A stretch of DNA of 64,000 nucleotides from DCFW01 sp963790715 (GCA_963790715.1 CAWBPN010000018.1:124001-188000); one strand, 5' to 3'. Counted from the stretch's first letter, positions 29,935 to 39,385 are shown. Numbers and translations are program-made. Notes: generated by a model not told the origin, from the sequence alone.

Positions 29935-29985
29935 CCGAATGAAAAGCCCTGCTTTCATTTTATTAATCAAGGCTTTGAGTGTCAT

Positions 29986-30381
29986 GGGGTTGACCGGTTT
30001 TGACAGCGGGCAGAAATAGTGAGTAAGCATGCAGAGCGTCGATGATTTGCTCTATAATCTCAGTTATCAAAAGTTTATCTGGCAATAGAGAATATGCTCT
30101 TGCTGCCTGATCGAAGTACAGTAGATCTGGCTTAATCTCGGTACTAGGTGCTGAGACAAGACGTCACTCGAAAGCTGTTTTTCCGAAGCATTTCGGTTCA
30201 GTGGCGCAGTTAAATCGGGAATAGTTTAGGTATGTCTCGCTACCTTTATGAAATTTTAGAGGCTAAGGTTCAAGTTGGTGGCTTCGGTCTTGCTTGAGCA
30301 CGAAAATCGAAAGCGAAGATAAGCATGTAGAAAGCTTATGATTTCCTCGTTTGGACGGGAGTTCGAATCTCCCCAGCTCCA
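29986..30381 (+). ncRNA. ssrA: tmRNA (transfer-messenger RNA)
   Basis: Rescues stalled ribosomes and tags the unfinished protein for proteolysis. The 5' end GGGGTTGACCGGTTTTGACAG and the 3' T-arm and acceptor end (GGGAGTTCGAATCTCCC then CAGCTCC and the discriminator A) are unmistakable; GGGGUUG pairs with CAGCUCC. The terminal CCA is not encoded (ACAAC follows). The tag frame at 30081-30110 reads GNREYALAA then TGA, so the peptide added is A-GNREYALAA. Total about 396 bases. The transcript ends at the hairpin at 30412-30452. Confidence 0.97.
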
Positions 30382-30411
30382 CAACATTGTAGAATTAAAT
30401 GGTTAACTAAA

Positions 30412-30452
30412 TACCTGAAAATGAGAACAGCTTCTCTTTTCAGGTATTTTTT
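30412..30452 (+). terminator. Terminator of ssrA
   Basis: TACCTGAAAATGAGAA (30412-30427) pairs with TTCTCTTTTCAGGTA (30432-30446), with a small bulge, followed by a T run (30447-30452). Confidence 0.88.
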
Positions 30453-30473
30453 CATAAACACAGTAAAACATAT

Positions 30474-31943
30474 ATGGCTATAATACTAATAATCATTATT
30501 TACTTTTCTATATTAATGCTTATTGCATGGTTCACAAACAGGCGCAGCAAGGGTTCTGACAATGCTTTTTATCGTGGAGAGAAACGCTCGCGTTGGTACG
30601 TTGTGGCATTTGGAATGATCGGTGCATCTATCTCAGGCGTCACTTTTATTTCCGTTCCGGGAATGGTATGCCACGTGGATATGACTTACATGCAAATGGT
30701 TATAGGTTTCTTCTTTGGATATATGGTGGTGGCACATGTTCTGATGCCTATTTACTATAAGATGAACCTGACAAGTATTTACAGTTACTTAGGACAACGA
30801 CTCGGACGGCGCTCATATATCACAGGCTCCGTTTTCTTTTTACTATCACGCATGCTGGGTACTGCGGCAAAACTTTATTTGGTTTGCCTAATTCTTTATA
30901 CTTATGTGTTTTCATCAATGGGCGTACCGTTCGTGGTTATTGCTGCCGGTTCAGTGTTGTTAGTTTGGATATACACTCATAAAAACGGAATTAAAACCAT
31001 CATTTGGACGGATTCATTACAAACACTTTGTTTGGTCACCGCGCTTATCTGTATTATTGTAGTAGTTATGAATAAGTTGGGATTCAACGGTGTTGACGCT
31101 GTAAAAGCAATAACAGCCAATACCCACAGCAAAATATTTGTTTTTAATGATTGGGTATCGACACAAAACTTTGCAAAGCAATTCTTTAGCGGTATATTCA
31201 TTGTTATCGTCATGACAGGCCTCGACCAAGATATGATGCAAAAGAATTTAAGTTGCCGTAATTTGCGCGAAGCACAAAAGAATATGTATTGTTACGGATT
31301 GGCGTTTATTCCTCTCAACCTTCTATTCCTTAGTTTAGGCATACTACTGATTTTACTTGCAGGCAAAATGCAGATAACACTTCCTACAATAAGTGACGAT
31401 ATTCTGCCGATGTTTGCTACGCAAGGTTATTTAGGACATGGTATACTTATCCTCTTTACTATCGGAATAATCGCAGCAACATTCAGCAATTCAGATTCCG
31501 CTCTGACAGCAATGACTACCAGTGTTTGCATAGATTTGTTGCAAACAGATAAAGAAACACCTCAAAAAGCATTACACACTCGGCACATTGTACACATAGT
31601 TTTATCGCTGATACTAATATGTAGTATCTGCATCGTTAGAGCAATGAACGACAAGAGCGTGATAGATGCCATATACACAATCGCCTCATACACATACGGT
31701 CCGCTACTAGGCATGTTTGCATTCGGATTATTCACGCACCGCCTGACACGCGACAGATACGTACCATACGTAGCCCTCGCCTCCCCTATTCTATGCTATC
31801 TGCTAAATGTCGCCGTTGGCAATATTTATAATTACCATTTCGGATACGAGTTATTGATAGTCAACAGCGCGATAACTTTTATCGGATTATGGATATTAAA
31901 AAGCGATAAACCTGTCAATATCCTACAGGATTATAAATCATAG
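30474..31943 (+). CDS. Sodium:solute symporter (SSS family)
   Basis: Inner-membrane sodium-coupled transporter of 489 residues with about 13 membrane helices. Family features: SDNAFYRGEKRSRWYVVAFGMIGASISGVTFISVPG near the N-terminus (the helix-1/2 region including the unwound ASISGVTF stretch) and GIIAATFSNSDSALTAMTTSVCIDL (about 330-352), the classic sodium-site helix-8 signature. The substrate is not apparent. The last 29 bases overlap the 3' end of the convergent nitroreductase gene. Confidence 0.92.
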   Translation: MAIILIIIIYFSILMLIAWFTNRRSKGSDNAFYRGEKRSRWYVVAFGMIGASISGVTFISVPGMVCHVDMTYMQMVIGFFFGYMVVAHVLMPIYYKMNLTSIYSYLGQRLGRRSYITGSVFFLLSRMLGTAAKLYLVCLILYTYVFSSMGVPFVVIAAGSVLLVWIYTHKNGIKTIIWTDSLQTLCLVTALICIIVVVMNKLGFNGVDAVKAITANTHSKIFVFNDWVSTQNFAKQFFSGIFIVIVMTGLDQDMMQKNLSCRNLREAQKNMYCYGLAFIPLNLLFLSLGILLILLAGKMQITLPTISDDILPMFATQGYLGHGILILFTIGIIAATFSNSDSALTAMTTSVCIDLLQTDKETPQKALHTRHIVHIVLSLILICSICIVRAMNDKSVIDAIYTIASYTYGPLLGMFAFGLFTHRLTRDRYVPYVALASPILCYLLNVAVGNIYNYHFGYELLIVNSAITFIGLWILKSDKPVNILQDYKS

Positions 31944-32556
31944 GAATAAAATCGGATGAAACGCCTAATACTTTCTGAACTGCATCCGGGCTGGTGCCAC
32001 AATAACACGATACGGTATTAAGTCCTGTAGCAGAGCAATATAAACAAATATTTTGTGAAACATAGCCTGCATCCAATGCGCCGAACGTTGCAGCCTTGTC
32101 AAACTTTCTGAATTTCGACTGGTCGCTAACCAAAAGTATAACAACAGGAGCCTTCATGATATATGTGTTACGGCCTGCTATAACGGTACGCAAATCTTTA
32201 TTGCTCACTTTTTCCAATTTGTTATCTGAAGCAATATAATGATATACACCATCGGATTTACAGGCATATAACTCTATATCCTGAGCGTTGATGGCCGAAG
32301 GAGCCGTACGTTTGCCGTTCTTACGATTCTCTCCGTTGGCTGCCCATAATAAGTTGGAGAGTATCTGATTAGATATGCTCTTATCTGAAAAAGTACGAAC
32401 CGATTGACGGTCTTGAAGAGCTTTCATTAAATTAGAACCAACATTCTTTTGATGTGGCGGTAAGGTCACTTCCTGTCCTCTTGCATTGCTGCAAGGGTTT
32501 GCAACGCCCATTAATATAAAAAGGCATGCAATTAAATAAAAAAAATTCTGCCTCAT
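31915..32556 (-). CDS. Exported SagB-type nitroreductase-fold protein
   Basis: FMN-dependent nitroreductase-fold protein of 213 residues with an N-terminal hydrophobic export signal (FFYLIACLFILMGVANPCSN; the Cys could be lipidated). Typical SagB/ThcOx features: LMKALQDRQSVRTFSDKSISNQILSNLLWAANGENR, KRTAPSAINAQDIELYACKSDGVYHY, and the short C-terminal PMIYNPVGY. Flavin binding is expected from the RQSVR motif. Despite the SagB likeness there is no peptide precursor or YcaO gene nearby, so it is not a bacteriocin system. Function unknown beyond oxidoreductase. Confidence 0.85.
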   Translation of the reverse strand: MRQNFFYLIACLFILMGVANPCSNARGQEVTLPPHQKNVGSNLMKALQDRQSVRTFSDKSISNQILSNLLWAANGENRKNGKRTAPSAINAQDIELYACKSDGVYHYIASDNKLEKVSNKDLRTVIAGRNTYIMKAPVVILLVSDQSKFRKFDKAATFGALDAGYVSQNICLYCSATGLNTVSCYCGTSPDAVQKVLGVSSDFIPMIYNPVGY

Positions 32557-32732
32557 ATTATTTTGAATTACTGTAAGTATAATCTTTCAAAATCGTTTCA
32601 AAACGGAACAAATATAATTATTTTAATCGAATATATTCAAAAGAACTTCAACTAATATTTTTATGTACATATTTTGCCCTTACGCAAAGTTACATTACAA
32701 TACGGCATTTTTAAATAAACAAATATATTTTG

Positions 32733-32740
32733 TATCTTTG
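32733..32740 (+). promoter_or_regulatory. Promoter -7 box for the ATPase gene
   Basis: TATCTTTG fits TAnnTTTG and lies 22 bases before the ATG at 32762. It falls after the earlier in-frame start codon at 32663, which supports the shorter protein. Confidence 0.5.
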
Positions 32741-32761
32741 CAATGTAAGCAATTTTATAAG

Positions 32762-33667
32762 ATGATAAATATAATAGAAAATCCTTTTGTTATCGGAGGA
32801 TACGTATCACGCGACTTCTTTTGCGGTAGGGAACGTGAAAGGCGTGTCATTATGCAAGAACTGCTTGAAGAACACAATATTGCTCTTATCAGTCCACGCA
32901 GAATGGGAAAGACTTCATTATTGAACTACACATTTAGTTTTCCGGACGTGAAAGACGAAATAGATACTATTTATGCCGATTTGATAAACTGTAAATCATT
33001 GAACGACTTCGCAACAGAACTTAAACGAGCTGCCAATAAAAAACTGAAAGAACGAGGAAGCAAGATAAATATTCCACAACGAATGTCTATTAACGGCTTT
33101 ATGGATTTTCTGAACAACAATATACGGCCTGTAATAATTTGCATTAATAATTTTGACGAAATCAAACAATTCAAAGAGAAGGATATTCAAAATCAATTTG
33201 AATTATTAGTGATGAATAACAACAAGATACGGTTTATATTTGCTGGCAGTGATCCAACAGCGATGGAAGATATATTCATTTCCGCGTTGAATCCTTTTTA
33301 CAAAAAAACGACAATTGTAAGGTTAGAGCCTCTAAAATTACAAGAATATACCGAATTCTCACAACATCTCTTTGAATTAGGCAACAAGCATGTAACAAGT
33401 GAAACAATAGCAGAACTATACAGGCGTTTCGACGGCATCACGTGGTATTTGCAAGTTGTGCTGCATACACTTTACAACATGACACCGGCTAATGCATATT
33501 GCGAAAACACGATGATTGAGCCGGCACTAAAACAAATTATCGACAATTTCAGATTTACGTTTGAAGACTTATATAAACATATGACTACCAAACAAAAAGC
33601 CTCCACTGCTGATGACTTATTCTTCAGGCTATGGTTGGACTCAACAATAAATACGGAATATAAATAA
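32762..33667 (+). CDS. AAA/STAND-type ATPase (COG1672-like), degenerate and short
   Basis: A 301-residue member of the archaeal-type ATPase family widespread in Bacteroidota. It begins MINIIENPFVIGGYVSRDFFCGRERER, the family start. The P-loop LISPRRMGKTSLL is intact (about residues 44-56). Walker B, normally AIDEFQ, reads ICINNFDEI (about 128), losing the acidic DE pair. FAGSDPTAMEDIF, RLEPLKLQEYTEF and FDGITWYLQVVLHTLY follow the family pattern. The C-terminus stops at DSTINTEYK, earlier than the usual 370-390 residues. I place the start by the family N-terminus and the promoter box. It could be a decaying copy or a nucleotide-binding protein without hydrolysis; role unknown. Confidence 0.75.
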   Translation: MINIIENPFVIGGYVSRDFFCGRERERRVIMQELLEEHNIALISPRRMGKTSLLNYTFSFPDVKDEIDTIYADLINCKSLNDFATELKRAANKKLKERGSKINIPQRMSINGFMDFLNNNIRPVIICINNFDEIKQFKEKDIQNQFELLVMNNNKIRFIFAGSDPTAMEDIFISALNPFYKKTTIVRLEPLKLQEYTEFSQHLFELGNKHVTSETIAELYRRFDGITWYLQVVLHTLYNMTPANAYCENTMIEPALKQIIDNFRFTFEDLYKHMTTKQKASTADDLFFRLWLDSTINTEYK

Positions 33668-33682
33668 ATAAAATATAAAACA

Positions 33683-34900
33683 ATGAGTATAGTTGACAGA
33701 TTTATAAAGTACACGACTTTTGATACGCAAAGCGACGAGTTGACAGGCCTAACGCCAAGTACACCGGGACAAATGATATTTGCCGAATTCTTGCGTGATG
33801 AATTGATAAACGAAGGATTGGACGACGTTTATCTGGATTCTAACGGATATTTATATGCTACATTGCCCGCCAACACTAAAAAGGATATACCGACAATAGG
33901 ATTCATTTCGCACATGGACACTGCGCCAGACATGAGCGGTAAACATGTTAAAGCACGTATTGTAAAATCTTACGACGGTTCTGCAATTGAGCTAAACAAA
34001 GACATAAAGCTTGATCCTGAACAATTCCCCGAACTGCTCAATCACAAGGGAGAAGACATTATCGTAACAAACGGCAACACTTTATTGGGTGCCGATGACA
34101 AAGCCGGCATTGCTGAAATAGTAGAAGCAATGGTTTATTTGAAAAAACACGATGAGATAAAACACGGGAAAGTCCGTATCGGGTTTAACCCGGATGAAGA
34201 AATAGGATTGGGCGCTCAGAAGTTTGACGTCAAACTGTTCGGTTGCCAATGGGCATACACTATGGACGGCGGTGAAGTCGGCGAACTTGAGTTTGAAAAC
34301 TTCAATGCTGCCGCTGCAAAAATAACTTTTAAAGGACGAAACGTTCACCCTGGTTCTGCCAAAAATAAGATGATAAATAGTATGCGCATAGCAAATGAAT
34401 TTGCCAACATGCTGCCGCGCCACGAAACGCCAGAACATACAGAAGGATATGAAGGTTTCTATCATTTAATAAGCATGAAGGGCGAAGTTGAAAATACAAC
34501 GCTAAGTTATATCATACGCGATCATGACAGAAAGATGTTCGAAAACCGCAAAAGGGAGATCGAGCATTTAGTCCACAAAATAAATCATGATTACAATCCG
34601 GATACCGCCACACTCGAGATGCACGACCAGTACTATAACATGCACGAAAAGATAGAGCCTGTAATGCATATCGTGGATATTGCTTCCGAGGCGATGAAAG
34701 GAATTGGAGTTACGCCGAAAGTACAGGCTATACGTGGAGGTACAGACGGAGCACAACTCAGTTTCAAAGGACTTCCGTGCCCTAATATATTTGCAGGTGG
34801 CATGAATATGCACGGACGTTATGAATACTTGCCCATACCAAGTATGGAAAAGGCTATGAACACAATAATAAAAATAATAGAGATTCTGGGGAAAAGATAA
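33683..34900 (+). CDS. pepT: Peptidase T (tripeptide aminopeptidase)
   Basis: Cytoplasmic zinc aminopeptidase of family M20B that releases the N-terminal residue of tripeptides. At 405 residues it has the normal length. Metal and catalytic motifs are all present: [11 protein letters not shown] (about 76-86), [14 protein letters not shown] (about 133-146), [10 protein letters not shown] (about 168-177), and the dimerisation-domain and zinc motifs [14 protein letters not shown] and [10 protein letters not shown]. It starts 15 bases after the ATPase gene and ends 6 bases before the antiporter, so it may be co-transcribed with them. Confidence 0.96.
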   Translation: MSIVDRFIKYTTFDTQSDELTGLTPSTPGQMIFAEFLRDELINEGLDDVYLDSNGYLYATLPANTKKDIPTIGFISHMDTAPDMSGKHVKARIVKSYDGSAIELNKDIKLDPEQFPELLNHKGEDIIVTNGNTLLGADDKAGIAEIVEAMVYLKKHDEIKHGKVRIGFNPDEEIGLGAQKFDVKLFGCQWAYTMDGGEVGELEFENFNAAAAKITFKGRNVHPGSAKNKMINSMRIANEFANMLPRHETPEHTEGYEGFYHLISMKGEVENTTLSYIIRDHDRKMFENRKREIEHLVHKINHDYNPDTATLEMHDQYYNMHEKIEPVMHIVDIASEAMKGIGVTPKVQAIRGGTDGAQLSFKGLPCPNIFAGGMNMHGRYEYLPIPSMEKAMNTIIKIIEILGKR

Positions 34901-34906
34901 CAACCC

Positions 34907-37168
34907 ATGTTTCATCTGGCACCTCTCATAACAGACTTAGCCGTTATACTCTTCAGCGCAGGAATAATTACACTGTTGTTTAGACGGTTGAAACAACCAT
35001 TAGTTTTAGGCTATATTGTTGCAGGGTTCCTTGTGGGTCCTCATTTAGGACTACTACCCTTCAATATGGACATGAATAGTGTGCAAACATGGAGTGACAT
35101 AGGAGTCATATTCTTGCTTTTTGCCTTAGGTCTTGACTTTAGTTTCAAAAAGATTCTGAAGACAGGAGGATCAGCAGTTATAACTGCATGCACAGTAATA
35201 TTCTGCATGATATTGCTAGGCATCATTATTGGGTTGTCATTTCACTGGCACCGTGTAGATTGCATCTTTTTAGGCGGCATGTTGGCGATGTCATCCACCA
35301 CCATTATATATAAAGCCTTCAATGATATGGGGATTCGGCAACAAAAATTTGCCGGATTGGTGCTAAGCATATTGGTTTTTGAAGATATTCTTGCCATAGC
35401 TTTGATGGTTATTCTAAGCACTGTTGCAATAAAATCAAGTTCAAAGGGGACTGAACTGTTATTTTGTCTCGGCAAATTAATCTTTTTTCTAGTACTCTGG
35501 ATTATTATAGGAATATATTTATTGCCGTCATTCCTGCGAAGAGCAAAAAGTAATTTAAATGATGAAACTTTACTTATTATAAGCCTCGGACTATGCCTGT
35601 GTATGGTTTATATCGCCACGAAAGTCGGTTTTTCTCCTGCATTCGGTGCATTCATAATGGGCAATATACTGGGAGAAACCACTGAACAGGAAAAGATAGC
35701 CAAATTGGTAAAACCAGTGAAAGACTTATTCGGAGCTATATTCTTCGTCTCAGTCGGAATGATGGTTGACCCGGCGATGTTAGCTCAATATGCTATACCT
35801 ATTATTGTAATAACATTTACTGTAATTATCGGACAAAGCTTATTTGGGACATTCGGAACTTTACTTTCGGGACAACCTTTGAAGACAGCTGTTCAATGCG
35901 GCTTTTCACTTACACAAATAGGCGAATTCGCTTTTATCATAGCCTCTTTAGGCGAAAATCTAAAGGTGACAAGTTCGTTTCTTTATCCGATAGTAGTAGC
36001 AGTATCAGTTATCACCACATTTACAACACCTTATATGATAAGGTTGGCTGTACCAACTTACAATAAGTTAGAAAAGATATTACCCGATAGTTGGATAGCA
36101 TTCTTCAACCGCTACAGTAGCGGCTCACAAACGATAAACCCTGAAAACAATTGGCATAAACTATTATTTGCCATAACCAAAATAGTTATTGTATATTCAA
36201 TAATCATCATCGCTATTATATTATTGTCGTTCCAGTTTATAACGCCTCTTTTACGTAACGCGCTTCCCGGAATATGGGGTTCGCTTGCAAGTACGTTAAT
36301 CACATTAGTGTGCATATCACCTTTTGTGCGTGCAATAATGATAAAGAAGAACCATTCCGACGAATTACAAGCCCTGTGGAATGATAAGAATATAAATCGC
36401 GGACCATTGGTATCACTCGTAGTATTAAAGTTTATATATGCCATGCTATTCGTGATGTACGTCATTTCCTCACTGCTCAATACCGACTTGGGCGTAGCCT
36501 TAGGTATAGCTATAATTATATCATTCATTATGGTATATTCGCAACGTTTGAAGAAACAATCCATACGCATTGAAAAGAAATTTTTGAAAAACCTGAACTT
36601 CAAAGATGAACAAGAGAAATACATCGGTAAAAAGAAACCTTCATACGCACACATGCTAGTTTCACGTGATATTCACATGACCGACTGCACGTTGCCTGCC
36701 GACTCATCATGGGCAGGAAAGACACTTAGCGAATTAAGTTTAGGCAAAAAATATAAAATACATGTTGCTTCAATATTACGCGGTTCACTGCGAATCAACA
36801 TACCGAACGGCAAAGAGCATCTTTTTCCTGACGATGAAATGCAAGTAATCGGTTCGGATGAGGACTTGGAACATTTCGATAAAGAAATGAAGCGAACAAT
36901 GCCTGGTATTATTGACGAAACGACCATTGAAAAAAGTGACATGCAATTAAAACAATTAATCGTTCATTATGATTCGATGCTGTTGGGACATACGCTTAGA
37001 GAATGCGACATACGCAACAGATTCAAATGCCTGATAGTCGCTATCGACCGGGGAGAAGAATCGTTATTGATACCAGATGCTAATGATACTTTTATAGAAG
37101 ATGATATTATATGGATAGTAGGCGAAGAACAAAATCTTTACCAAGTAGCAAAAGAACTTATTTATTAA
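34907..37168 (+). CDS. CPA2-family cation:proton antiporter with two RCK_C domains
   Basis: Inner-membrane monovalent cation/proton antiporter of 753 residues (KefB-like). The membrane part has about 12 helices in residues 1-400, with LGYIVAGFLVGPHLGLLP, FLLFALGLDFSF, ALAMSS-type GGMLAMSSTTIIYKAF and the ion-site LVFEDILAIALM. A second set of four hydrophobic helices lies at about 415-560. The soluble C-terminus carries two TrkA-C (RCK_C) folds (about 590-665 and 690-753; DDEMQVIGSDEDL, EDDIIWIVGEEQNL) but no NAD-binding RCK_N Rossmann domain. The ion and ligand are unknown. Confidence 0.9.
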   Translation: MFHLAPLITDLAVILFSAGIITLLFRRLKQPLVLGYIVAGFLVGPHLGLLPFNMDMNSVQTWSDIGVIFLLFALGLDFSFKKILKTGGSAVITACTVIFCMILLGIIIGLSFHWHRVDCIFLGGMLAMSSTTIIYKAFNDMGIRQQKFAGLVLSILVFEDILAIALMVILSTVAIKSSSKGTELLFCLGKLIFFLVLWIIIGIYLLPSFLRRAKSNLNDETLLIISLGLCLCMVYIATKVGFSPAFGAFIMGNILGETTEQEKIAKLVKPVKDLFGAIFFVSVGMMVDPAMLAQYAIPIIVITFTVIIGQSLFGTFGTLLSGQPLKTAVQCGFSLTQIGEFAFIIASLGENLKVTSSFLYPIVVAVSVITTFTTPYMIRLAVPTYNKLEKILPDSWIAFFNRYSSGSQTINPENNWHKLLFAITKIVIVYSIIIIAIILLSFQFITPLLRNALPGIWGSLASTLITLVCISPFVRAIMIKKNHSDELQALWNDKNINRGPLVSLVVLKFIYAMLFVMYVISSLLNTDLGVALGIAIIISFIMVYSQRLKKQSIRIEKKFLKNLNFKDEQEKYIGKKKPSYAHMLVSRDIHMTDCTLPADSSWAGKTLSELSLGKKYKIHVASILRGSLRINIPNGKEHLFPDDEMQVIGSDEDLEHFDKEMKRTMPGIIDETTIEKSDMQLKQLIVHYDSMLLGHTLRECDIRNRFKCLIVAIDRGEESLLIPDANDTFIEDDIIWIVGEEQNLYQVAKELIY

Positions 37169-37189
37169 CAACATAAAAAATAAAAGATT

Positions 37190-37615
37190 ATGGAATCCGA
37201 TCCAAAAGAATGTCTTTATTGTCAAAACAACGATACGCTGCATGGCCTAATGATTGAAATAGCTCAACTTAGCGTATCACGTGTATTCTTATTTAAAGAA
37301 CAAACTTATCGCGGACGTTGCCTCGTTGCATACAAAGACCACGTAGACGACATAAATCTGCTAAGTGAAGCTGATCGCAATACTTTTATGGCTGATGTAA
37401 CACGCGTAACACGCGCAATGCAAAATGCTTTCCACCCAGATAAGATAAACTACGGTGCTTATGCCGATACGCTACAGCACCTGCATTTTCATCTTGTTCC
37501 CAAATATAAAGGTGGACCTGACTTCGGAGGTGTTTTTCAAATGAATCCGCGCAAAACTTATTTAAGTGACGAAGGATATGAAAAGATGATAAACGCCATG
37601 AAGGCTAATCTATAG
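37190..37615 (+). CDS. HIT-family (histidine triad) nucleotide hydrolase
   Basis: Cytoplasmic HIT protein of 141 residues that would hydrolyse phosphoramidate or AMP-linked nucleotides. The catalytic triad motif HLHFHLVP (about 101-108) is intact, and the N-terminal CLYCQNN suggests a zinc site as in many HIT proteins. FKEQTYRGRCLVAYKDHVDDI is the usual core strand. Its 3' end overlaps the convergent hslR gene by 11 bases. Confidence 0.92.
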   Translation: MESDPKECLYCQNNDTLHGLMIEIAQLSVSRVFLFKEQTYRGRCLVAYKDHVDDINLLSEADRNTFMADVTRVTRAMQNAFHPDKINYGAYADTLQHLHFHLVPKYKGGPDFGGVFQMNPRKTYLSDEGYEKMINAMKANL

Positions 37616-38039
37616 TAGTATCATTATTATCTTCGTCCGAATCGAAGTCAAAATCGAAATCATCTGCGGTAGTGAATTGTTCAAGTTCACGCCGCTCTTT
37701 TTTTGTGGGACGACCTGTACCGCGAGCTCTGTTTACGAAACCGCCTATACGGTTCATCTCAAGTAATTCATATTGATCTGGAGTAGTAACATTCTCCAAA
37801 TAATCCTTCACAAACTTGGCTCCCACCCTGTTTTCCAACGGTTGCAGCACTTTAAATGAATAAGTAACAGGACTTCTCTTTACCTGAACTATATCGCCCT
37901 CTTTCACCATGTGTGACGGCTTCATCACCACATTCTTTATGGAGATACGACCCTTTTTGCAAGCATCGGCAGCAATTGTACGTGTTTTGAATATACGCAC
38001 TGACCATAGCCATTTGTCCAATCTTGCTTCTTTTATCAT
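37605..38039 (-). CDS. hslR: Hsp15-like S4-domain RNA-binding protein
   Basis: Binds free 50S subunits carrying nascent chains during heat stress, as known for E. coli Hsp15. The S4 domain is at the N-terminus: RLDKWLWSVRIFKTRTIAADACKKGRISINNVV-like pattern (here KNVVMKPSHMVKEGDIVQV). The middle RARGTGRPTKKERREL is typical of Hsp15. The C-terminus is an acidic tail (DDFDFDFDSDEDNNDTTID). It lies 3 bases downstream of pth and shares its strand. Confidence 0.88.
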   Translation of the reverse strand: MIKEARLDKWLWSVRIFKTRTIAADACKKGRISIKNVVMKPSHMVKEGDIVQVKRSPVTYSFKVLQPLENRVGAKFVKDYLENVTTPDQYELLEMNRIGGFVNRARGTGRPTKKERRELEQFTTADDFDFDFDSDEDNNDTTID

Positions 38040-38042
38040 AAT

Positions 38043-38609
38043 TCACTTATGATTATTATACCTGTTCATCGTGACATCAATGCCCGACAACACAAAACTT
38101 TGAATAATTTCAATAGACGAATTAATAAGTTCGGGCATTTGTTGCAATTGTTCTTCCGGGAATTGCCCTAATACATAATCAACTTGTTGTCCGCGTTGGA
38201 AATCACTTCCTGTGCCAAAACGCAAACGGGCATAAGATTGTGTTCCTAAAAGTTCTTCGATATTCTTCAATCCATTATGCCCGGCCGCACTACCCTTGCC
38301 TTTCAATCTAAGAGTGCCGAAAGGCAATGCCAAATCATCTACGACTATAAGAACATTACTTAAAGGCATGTTCTCCGTCTGCATCCAATAGCGTACGGCC
38401 TTACCGCTTAAATTCATATACGTATTGGGTTTAAGCAAAATCACCTTGCGTCCCTTCAACGGATATTGAGCTATAGCGCCATAACGCTCATCCTTAAAAA
38501 CGATGTTGGACGCCTTTGCAAGGGCGTCCAACACACTAAATCCTATATTGTGGCGGGTTCCCCGGTATTCATCTCCGATATTACCTAACCCGGTTACCAA
38601 ATATTTCAT
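38043..38609 (-). CDS. pth: Peptidyl-tRNA hydrolase
   Basis: Releases tRNA from prematurely dropped peptidyl-tRNA. The 188-residue length is normal. It has the N-terminal [18 protein letters not shown] with the catalytic His20, Asn10, [13 protein letters not shown] with its Asn, and [29 protein letters not shown] with the Asp and Asn of the active site. Order ctc-pth-hslR on one strand is the usual Bacteroidales arrangement. Confidence 0.97.
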   Translation of the reverse strand: MKYLVTGLGNIGDEYRGTRHNIGFSVLDALAKASNIVFKDERYGAIAQYPLKGRKVILLKPNTYMNLSGKAVRYWMQTENMPLSNVLIVVDDLALPFGTLRLKGKGSAAGHNGLKNIEELLGTQSYARLRFGTGSDFQRGQQVDYVLGQFPEEQLQQMPELINSSIEIIQSFVLSGIDVTMNRYNNHK

Positions 38610-38636
38610 TTACAATAAACTCAGTATTTATTTGCC

Positions 38637-39299
38637 TTATTTAGCAGGAGCGGCAGCAGCATCGCCCGCAGCAGGAGCAGCGGCAGCAGCATCACCCACA
38701 GCAGGAGTAGCAGCAGTTGTTGTATCCAATTGAGCAGTACGCGTCATCTTAACCGAACAAACTACTGAAGACTTTGAATTTTGTATTTCCATATTCTCGA
38801 AGTTCAAGTCACCGACTTTAATTGATTTACCCAAACCAAGATCAGATATATTGACTTCCAACTTTTCAGGAATATTGTTATATGAAGCTTTCACTTTCAG
38901 TTTACGAAGAACATGATTGATTTTACCGCCGGCTTTAACACCTTCTGCCAAACCTTCAAGTTCTACAGGAACTTCCATTAAAATAGGTTTGCTTTCATCT
39001 ATCTGATAAAAATCCACATGTAATATTTTATCAGTTACCGGATGAAACTGAATTTCTTTCATTATGGCATTAACGGTAGTATCGTCAATAGTCAGGTTGA
39101 CTACATAAATATGAGGAGTGTAGACTAACTTGCGAAGTCCTTCGTTTGTTACGGTAAAAGCCTTGGCAACAGGTTTGCCGTCTTTGTCTTTTTCTACTCC
39201 ATAAAGTACGCATGGTACGCTATCACTTTTGCGAAGAGCCTTTGCAGCCTTCTTGCCGAACTCCGTTCTAAGAGTTCCTTTTACATCAATTGATCTCAT
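38637..39299 (-). CDS. rplY: Ribosomal protein L25 / general stress protein Ctc
   Basis: Binds 5S rRNA in the large subunit. The N-terminal L25 domain (1-95: MRSIDVKGTLRTEFGKKAAK, SDSVPCVLYG, IQFHPVTDKILHVDFYQI) is followed by the TL5/Ctc C-terminal beta-domain (100-185: VPVELEGLAEGVKAGGKINHVL). The tail (about 195-220) is an Ala/Pro/Gly repeat encoded by a near-identical duplication (38643-38699). Transcribed from the promoter at 39386-39417 with pth and hslR downstream. Confidence 0.95.
   Translation of the reverse strand: MRSIDVKGTLRTEFGKKAAKALRKSDSVPCVLYGVEKDKDGKPVAKAFTVTNEGLRKLVYTPHIYVVNLTIDDTTVNAIMKEIQFHPVTDKILHVDFYQIDESKPILMEVPVELEGLAEGVKAGGKINHVLRKLKVKASYNNIPEKLEVNISDLGLGKSIKVGDLNFENMEIQNSKSSVVCSVKMTRTAQLDTTTAATPAVGDAAAAAPAAGDAAAAPAK
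38643..38699 (-). repeat. Short tandem duplication in the L25 tail
   Basis: Units at 38643-38669 (27 bases) and 38670-38699 (30 bases) are nearly the same (core GCGGCAGCAGCATC). They encode the repeats AAAAAPAAGD and AAAAPAK. Low-complexity coding repeat, likely variable in length between strains. Confidence 0.7.
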
Positions 39300-39385
39300 T
39301 TTTTTAATTTTTTGTGTTACTCTAAATTAAGTTTACTTTGCCTAATTCACCATCACACGTATGCATAGGTGTTAAAAAGCGACTG

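Noticed and set aside
31915..32556. Part of a thiazole/oxazole-modified peptide (SagB) cluster
   Set aside because: No YcaO cyclodehydratase or precursor gene is nearby, and the protein carries an export signal.
36112..36654. 180-codon minus-strand frame inside the antiporter gene
   Set aside because: Antisense to membrane helices, which often leave long open antisense frames; no independent support.
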